NCBI RefSeq assembly: GCF_003885045.1
Contig: NZ_RHJS01000002.1
Coordinates: 4,395,302-4,459,301, forward strand
Reading direction: 5' to 3'
DNA from: Schaedlerella arabinosiphila
GTDB taxonomy: Bacteria > Bacillota > Clostridia > Lachnospirales > Lachnospiraceae
DNA length: 64,000 nt
The notes beneath the pieces were generated by a model. It made no database searches and was not told where the DNA came from. It was given only the letters and a program-made list of their open reading frames with translations. Made by a program: the position numbers and the translations under genes. Below, one piece after another: positions 61,016-64,000 of the stretch; position 1 is the stretch's first letter; each line of letters starts with the position of its first letter.

Positions 61016-62398
61016 CTAGTAATGCCGTACCACTTCAAACCGCTCCAGTTCCGCCTGTTCCTGCTCTCCGATTCCGGCCTTCTGCTTCGCGATGGCAATC
61101 TGCTCCTCCACCGTATCCACGCCTTCCAGATTGGGAAGCAGCAGCCCCCTTTTGAAACCTTTCGTCACCACCACGCCGTACCGCCTGACATCCAGCTTGT
61201 CCGGTGAATCGATTTTTTCCGTATCTCCCAGCACGTCCACGGTGATGGTCAGCTTGTCCAGTTCCTCCGGCTCTATGGGTGAAAAACGCGGGTCCCGGGT
61301 GGCCGCGCTGACTCCGTTTTCTATGATTTCCTGCGCAATGGAGGGATACACTGCCTGGATCGTGCCGATGCAGCCCCGCAGCCTGCCTTCCTTTTTAATG
61401 GAAACAAATACACCTGCCCGGCGCTCCAGCATTTCCCCGGAAAGCCCCTCCGGTATCCGGATCTTCTTTCCCGTGCGGACATATTCCTCCACGGTTTTCC
61501 TCGCAAGCTGCACATACTCGTCCTCCTGCCGCCTTAGCTCCATGATCCGGTTTTTCTCCTTTTCCTCATACTGTTCTTTGAAATTCCGCTTCATATCCAG
61601 GCTCTTAACCGTATAGGTGCAGATGCCGTAGCCCACGCCAAAAGGCCCTTCATAGGAAAGACGCTGGGTTTCCACTTCCATCCGGTCCAGCGCCCCAGCC
61701 ATGACTGTAAAGGAACGGTGCCCGCACTCTCCGGCCTTTTCGCAGAAGTCCTTGGAAAATTCCAGCAGTTCCCCGAAATCGCCGCTTTCCATGACCTGCA
61801 TAATGCGCCTGTCGTACTCCGGGCCCTCCTTCTGGTATCCGTAAGGGCCATCCGCTTTCAGTCTGTGGGACAAGTCGCCGCTGGCAATGATCACGATCCT
61901 CCGGCCCAACACCTCCGCCGTCTCCCGGATTCGCCTGCCCAGCTCGTAATGGTCCGTAAGCGGAAGTCCTGAAAGCCCAACCCGAACCAGTTGATAGTCT
62001 TTCCAATATTGGTTCACAAAATACAGGGGCACCATGGTTCCGTGATCCAGCCGCCTTTCTCGCTCCCCGGCGGTTCCCGCAGGCAGATCCCCGGCATCCG
62101 CCAGCTTGCACAGATTTTCCACAAATTCCCTGTCATAGCCTACCTCAAACCGCACCTGCCCGGCGCCGAACTGGCCCAAATCCCCGACCGCCCCATTTCC
62201 CGGTGAAATGTGAAAATAATCCGCATACATGATCTGGTGGGGTGAGAGCAGGACGATGGTCTCCGGCTGAAGCCCGCCGATCCTGCGTCCCACTTCGTGA
62301 TATGCGTCAATGGTATCCTGAATCTTCTGCTCCTCTCCCCTGCCGACCTCCGGTACGATCAGCGGCGGGTGGGGCACCATAAATGTTCCCTGGATCAT
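61016..62398 (-). CDS. AmmeMemoRadiSam system fusion: MEMO-like dioxygenase domain plus AMMECR1
   Basis: A 460-residue fusion. The N-terminal 270 residues are a MEMO/extradiol-dioxygenase-like domain (MIQGTFMVPHPPLIVPEVGR, IVLLSPHQIMYADYFHI, IIASGDLSHRLKADGPYG, SFTVMAGALDRMEV). The C-terminal 180 residues are AMMECR1 (GVFVSIKKEGRLRGCIGTIQ, AATRDPRFSPIEPEELDKL, GLLLPNLEGVDTVEEQIAIA). The AMMECR1 motif RGCIGT is intact. GGGAGG precedes the ATG. With the radical SAM gene 95 bp downstream the full three-part system is encoded by two genes. Confidence 0.9.
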   Translation of the reverse strand: MIQGTFMVPHPPLIVPEVGRGEEQKIQDTIDAYHEVGRRIGGLQPETIVLLSPHQIMYADYFHISPGNGAVGDLGQFGAGQVRFEVGYDREFVENLCKLADAGDLPAGTAGERERRLDHGTMVPLYFVNQYWKDYQLVRVGLSGLPLTDHYELGRRIRETAEVLGRRIVIIASGDLSHRLKADGPYGYQKEGPEYDRRIMQVMESGDFGELLEFSKDFCEKAGECGHRSFTVMAGALDRMEVETQRLSYEGPFGVGYGICTYTVKSLDMKRNFKEQYEEKEKNRIMELRRQEDEYVQLARKTVEEYVRTGKKIRIPEGLSGEMLERRAGVFVSIKKEGRLRGCIGTIQAVYPSIAQEIIENGVSAATRDPRFSPIEPEELDKLTITVDVLGDTEKIDSPDKLDVRRYGVVVTKGFKRGLLLPNLEGVDTVEEQIAIAKQKAGIGEQEQAELERFEVVRHY

Positions 62399-62448
62399 GG
62401 CATTACCTCCCTGATTCTATCCATCCCCATTTGGCTCTTTTTATACTT

Positions 62449-62477
62449 ATTCTATCATGGGAAGTGCAGCGAATCAA
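62449..62477 (-). promoter_or_regulatory. Promoter of the AmmeMemoRadiSam genes
   Basis: Leftward TTGATT (62472-62477) and TAGAAT (62449-62454) with a 17-base spacer lie about 50 bp ahead of the MEMO-AMMECR1 start. The rest of 62478-62642 shows no gene. Confidence 0.6.
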
Positions 62478-62642
62478 GCCATGCTTTTAATGTTCCTGAC
62501 AGCATACCTTTCGGATGATCCGCTTCTATTTTTTCGTCTTGCAAATGCAAATAGTTCCGCCCTAGTGTGTACCAGTGAGCCTTCCGTCAATGCTTTGAAA
62601 ACATACGTATTTCGCTCGTGTTAGACATTCGATTGAACAGTA

Positions 62643-62705
62643 CAAAAAAGCCCCAAGACTGCCTGCCGCCCCATTTCATAATGCAGCAAGCAGCCCAAAG
62701 GCTTC
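62643..62705 (-). terminator. Terminator of the P-type ATPase gene
   Basis: Read leftward, CTGCTTGCTGC pairs with GCGGCAGGCAG (two G-T pairs) inside an outer AAGCC/GGGCTT, followed by TTTTTTG. It begins at the ATPase stop. Confidence 0.75.
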
Positions 62706-62715
62706 ATACAATTCC

Positions 62716-64000
62716 TTATTCTTCCCCATTCCCCGTCAGCACGAAAATCTCGTGTGTCAGCACCGGAAATGCCGCCAGGATCAGCAGTACCGCCCATTCC
62801 TGCCAGACAAGCGGCGCGGTTCCGAACATGTTCACCAGATAAGGAATCTCGGTGACCGCCATCTGCAGCAGGATTCCCAGCACAAAGGCCGCCGCCATCA
62901 CCGGATTGAAGGTTCGTTTTCCGGAAAATACGGAGGTCCGCACGTCCCGCATCCCCAGAGCGTGGAAGAGCTGCGACATGCCTAGCACGGTAAATGCGTA
63001 GGTCTGCGCCCGTGCCAGCACCGCCTCATCCTGCAATACTCCCGCAATGTTTGACAGGCAAAACTCTTTCTGCCCTTCTGCCAGCACTTCCCACGGGATT
63101 TTCAGAAATGCTGTCAGGCTGATGGCGGCAATGAGCAGCCCGTAAAAAATCGTGCAGGCCAGGCCGCCGTTTGCGAACATGCCCTCCTTTGCGCTCCGGG
63201 GCGGCTCCCGCATCAACGCCTCCTTATCATTTTCATCCACCCCCAGAGCCAGGGCCGGCAGCGAATCCGTGATCAGGTTGATCCATAGGATATGGCTTGC
63301 TTTCAGCGGAGCGGCAAGCCCCAGCAGCACCGCCGTGAACATGGTGATAATCTCCCCGAAATTCGAGGAAAGCAGGAACAGCACGGTTTTCTTGATATTT
63401 TGAAAAATACTCCTCCCTTCTTCGATGGCCTTTTCAATGGTGGCAAAGTTGTCATCCGTCAAGATCATGTCGGAAGCATTTTTTGCCACGTCTGTTCCTG
63501 ACAATCCCATGGAAATGCCGATGTCCGCGGTGCGCAGCGACGGCGCGTCATTGACCCCGTCTCCGGTCATGGCCACGATGTTGCCGCATTCCTTCAAAAG
63601 CTTCACGATCCGCACCTTATGTTCCGGCGAAACCCTGGCAAATACGTTGGTCTCCTTTAAGCGCACCCGCAGGTTGTGATCCGACAGATTGTCCATCTGC
63701 GCCCCGGTCATGCACTGGTCCGGCTTCCTCGCGATCCCCAGCTCTTTCGCAATGGCAAATGCGGTATCCGCATGGTCTCCGGTTATCATAATGGTGCGCA
63801 CCGAAGCTTTTCCAAATTTTGCAACCGCTTCCCTTGCTTCCGGGCGGATGGGATCTTTCATGCCTGCCAGCCCAAGGAATACCAGATCCCGCTCTTTGAG
63901 AAGTGCTTCCGGGTCTCCCTCCCCTTCTTTCATGGCCAGCGCCAGGACACGCAGCGCCTGAGAAGACATTTCCTCCAGGGCGGCCTGAATCTTCCGGCGT
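62716..64000 (-). CDS. Calcium-type P-type ATPase, C-terminal part (runs off the window)
   Basis: About 428 residues of a P-type cation pump, cut by the right edge. Present are the end of the nucleotide-binding domain (LVFLGLAGMKDPIRPEAREA), the phosphatase region (RTIMITGDHADTAFAIAKEL), the hinge MTGDGVNDAPSLRTADIGIS with SGTDVAKNASDMILTDDNF, and the last TM helices (SSNFGEIITMFTAVLLGLAA, LWINLITDSLPALALGVD). The PLN and DSLP stretches fit the Ca/PMCA group. The DKTG phosphorylation site lies outside. The frame stays open across 64000. Confidence 0.9.
   Translation of the reverse strand, partial: RRKIQAALEEMSSQALRVLALAMKEGEGDPEALLKERDLVFLGLAGMKDPIRPEAREAVAKFGKASVRTIMITGDHADTAFAIAKELGIARKPDQCMTGAQMDNLSDHNLRVRLKETNVFARVSPEHKVRIVKLLKECGNIVAMTGDGVNDAPSLRTADIGISMGLSGTDVAKNASDMILTDDNFATIEKAIEEGRSIFQNIKKTVLFLLSSNFGEIITMFTAVLLGLAAPLKASHILWINLITDSLPALALGVDENDKEALMREPPRSAKEGMFANGGLACTIFYGLLIAAISLTAFLKIPWEVLAEGQKEFCLSNIAGVLQDEAVLARAQTYAFTVLGMSQLFHALGMRDVRTSVFSGKRTFNPVMAAAFVLGILLQMAVTEIPYLVNMFGTAPLVWQEWAVLLILAAFPVLTHEIFVLTGNGEE

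Noticed and set aside
1..64000. CRISPR array, tRNA or rRNA genes, T-box or known riboswitch
   Set aside because: I found no regularly spaced repeats, no TTCGA-type tRNA arms with acceptor stems, and no T-box GGTGG core. A tRNAscan, Infernal and CRISPR search would settle this.

Overview
The window looks like a chromosomal segment of a gut-type Clostridia, most likely Lachnospiraceae (Bacillota). The evidence is Gram-positive gene order (gdpP-rplI-dnaB next to rpsF-ssb-rpsR), strong AGGAGG ribosome binding sites, a class B sortase, YesM/YesN-type two-component systems, CUT1 sugar ABC importers and ferredoxin-linked 2-oxoacid metabolism. Core genes are moderately GC-rich. Several islands are clearly AT-rich and carry accessory or broken genes. 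I saw no tRNA, rRNA, intact insertion sequence, integrase or CRISPR array.

Layout. 0-4.1 kb: dnaB, rplI and the c-di-AMP phosphodiesterase gdpP, all leftward. 4.3-7.4 kb: an AT-rich three-gene cassette (ImmA/IrrE-like metalloprotease, class III nucleotide cyclase fused to a NUDIX-like domain, small membrane effector). It resembles a Pycsar cyclic-pyrimidine antiphage system with extra parts and lies between gdpP and rpsR next to a 146-bp MITE. 7.4-10.8 kb: rpsR, ssb, rpsF, a DUF951 protein, sortase B and a LUD-domain protein. 10.9-12.4 kb: a second full MITE copy, a DUF4143 ATPase gene and a MITE scrap. 12.4-20.8 kb: a Gfo/Idh/MocA oxidoreductase divergent from a sugar ABC importer and its YesM/YesN two-component system. 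20.9-35.4 kb: a rhamnoside-utilisation locus with a LacI regulator and clear operators, a solute-binding protein, two permeases, two GH78 rhamnosidases, a third large glycosidase, an RpiB-like isomerase and a broken esterase.

35.4-45.8 kb: an eight-gene operon under an IclR regulator, with a consensus promoter and two palindromes. It encodes an MFS carrier, a four-subunit 2-oxoacid:ferredoxin oxidoreductase, an ADP-forming acyl-CoA synthetase, a BCCT carrier and an L-serine dehydratase. Together they could turn an amino acid into a 2-oxoacid, then an acyl-CoA, then an acid plus ATP. 45.9-46.9 kb: an asparaginase. 46.9-54.1 kb: a graveyard of mobile DNA. It holds broken toxin-antitoxin genes, a Crp/Fnr remnant, an MFS efflux gene, a UDG-like/WYL pair, an oriT-like run of inverted repeats, a relaxase tail, a probable type I toxin with convergent antisense RNA, ABC importer fragments and a decayed dinJ-yafQ pair.

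54.1-64 kb: an orphan AraC-type response regulator, a truncated TIM-barrel isomerase, a second Gfo/Idh/MocA oxidoreductase, an AAA/PD-(D/E)XK protein, a Cof-type HAD phosphatase, a two-gene AmmeMemoRadiSam system with MEMO and AMMECR1 fused, and the C-terminal half of a Ca-type P-ATPase running off the window.

The strongest candidates for new biology are the extended Pycsar-like cassette, the MITE family with exact 8-bp target duplications, and the type I toxin/antisense locus beside the oriT and relaxase remnant.
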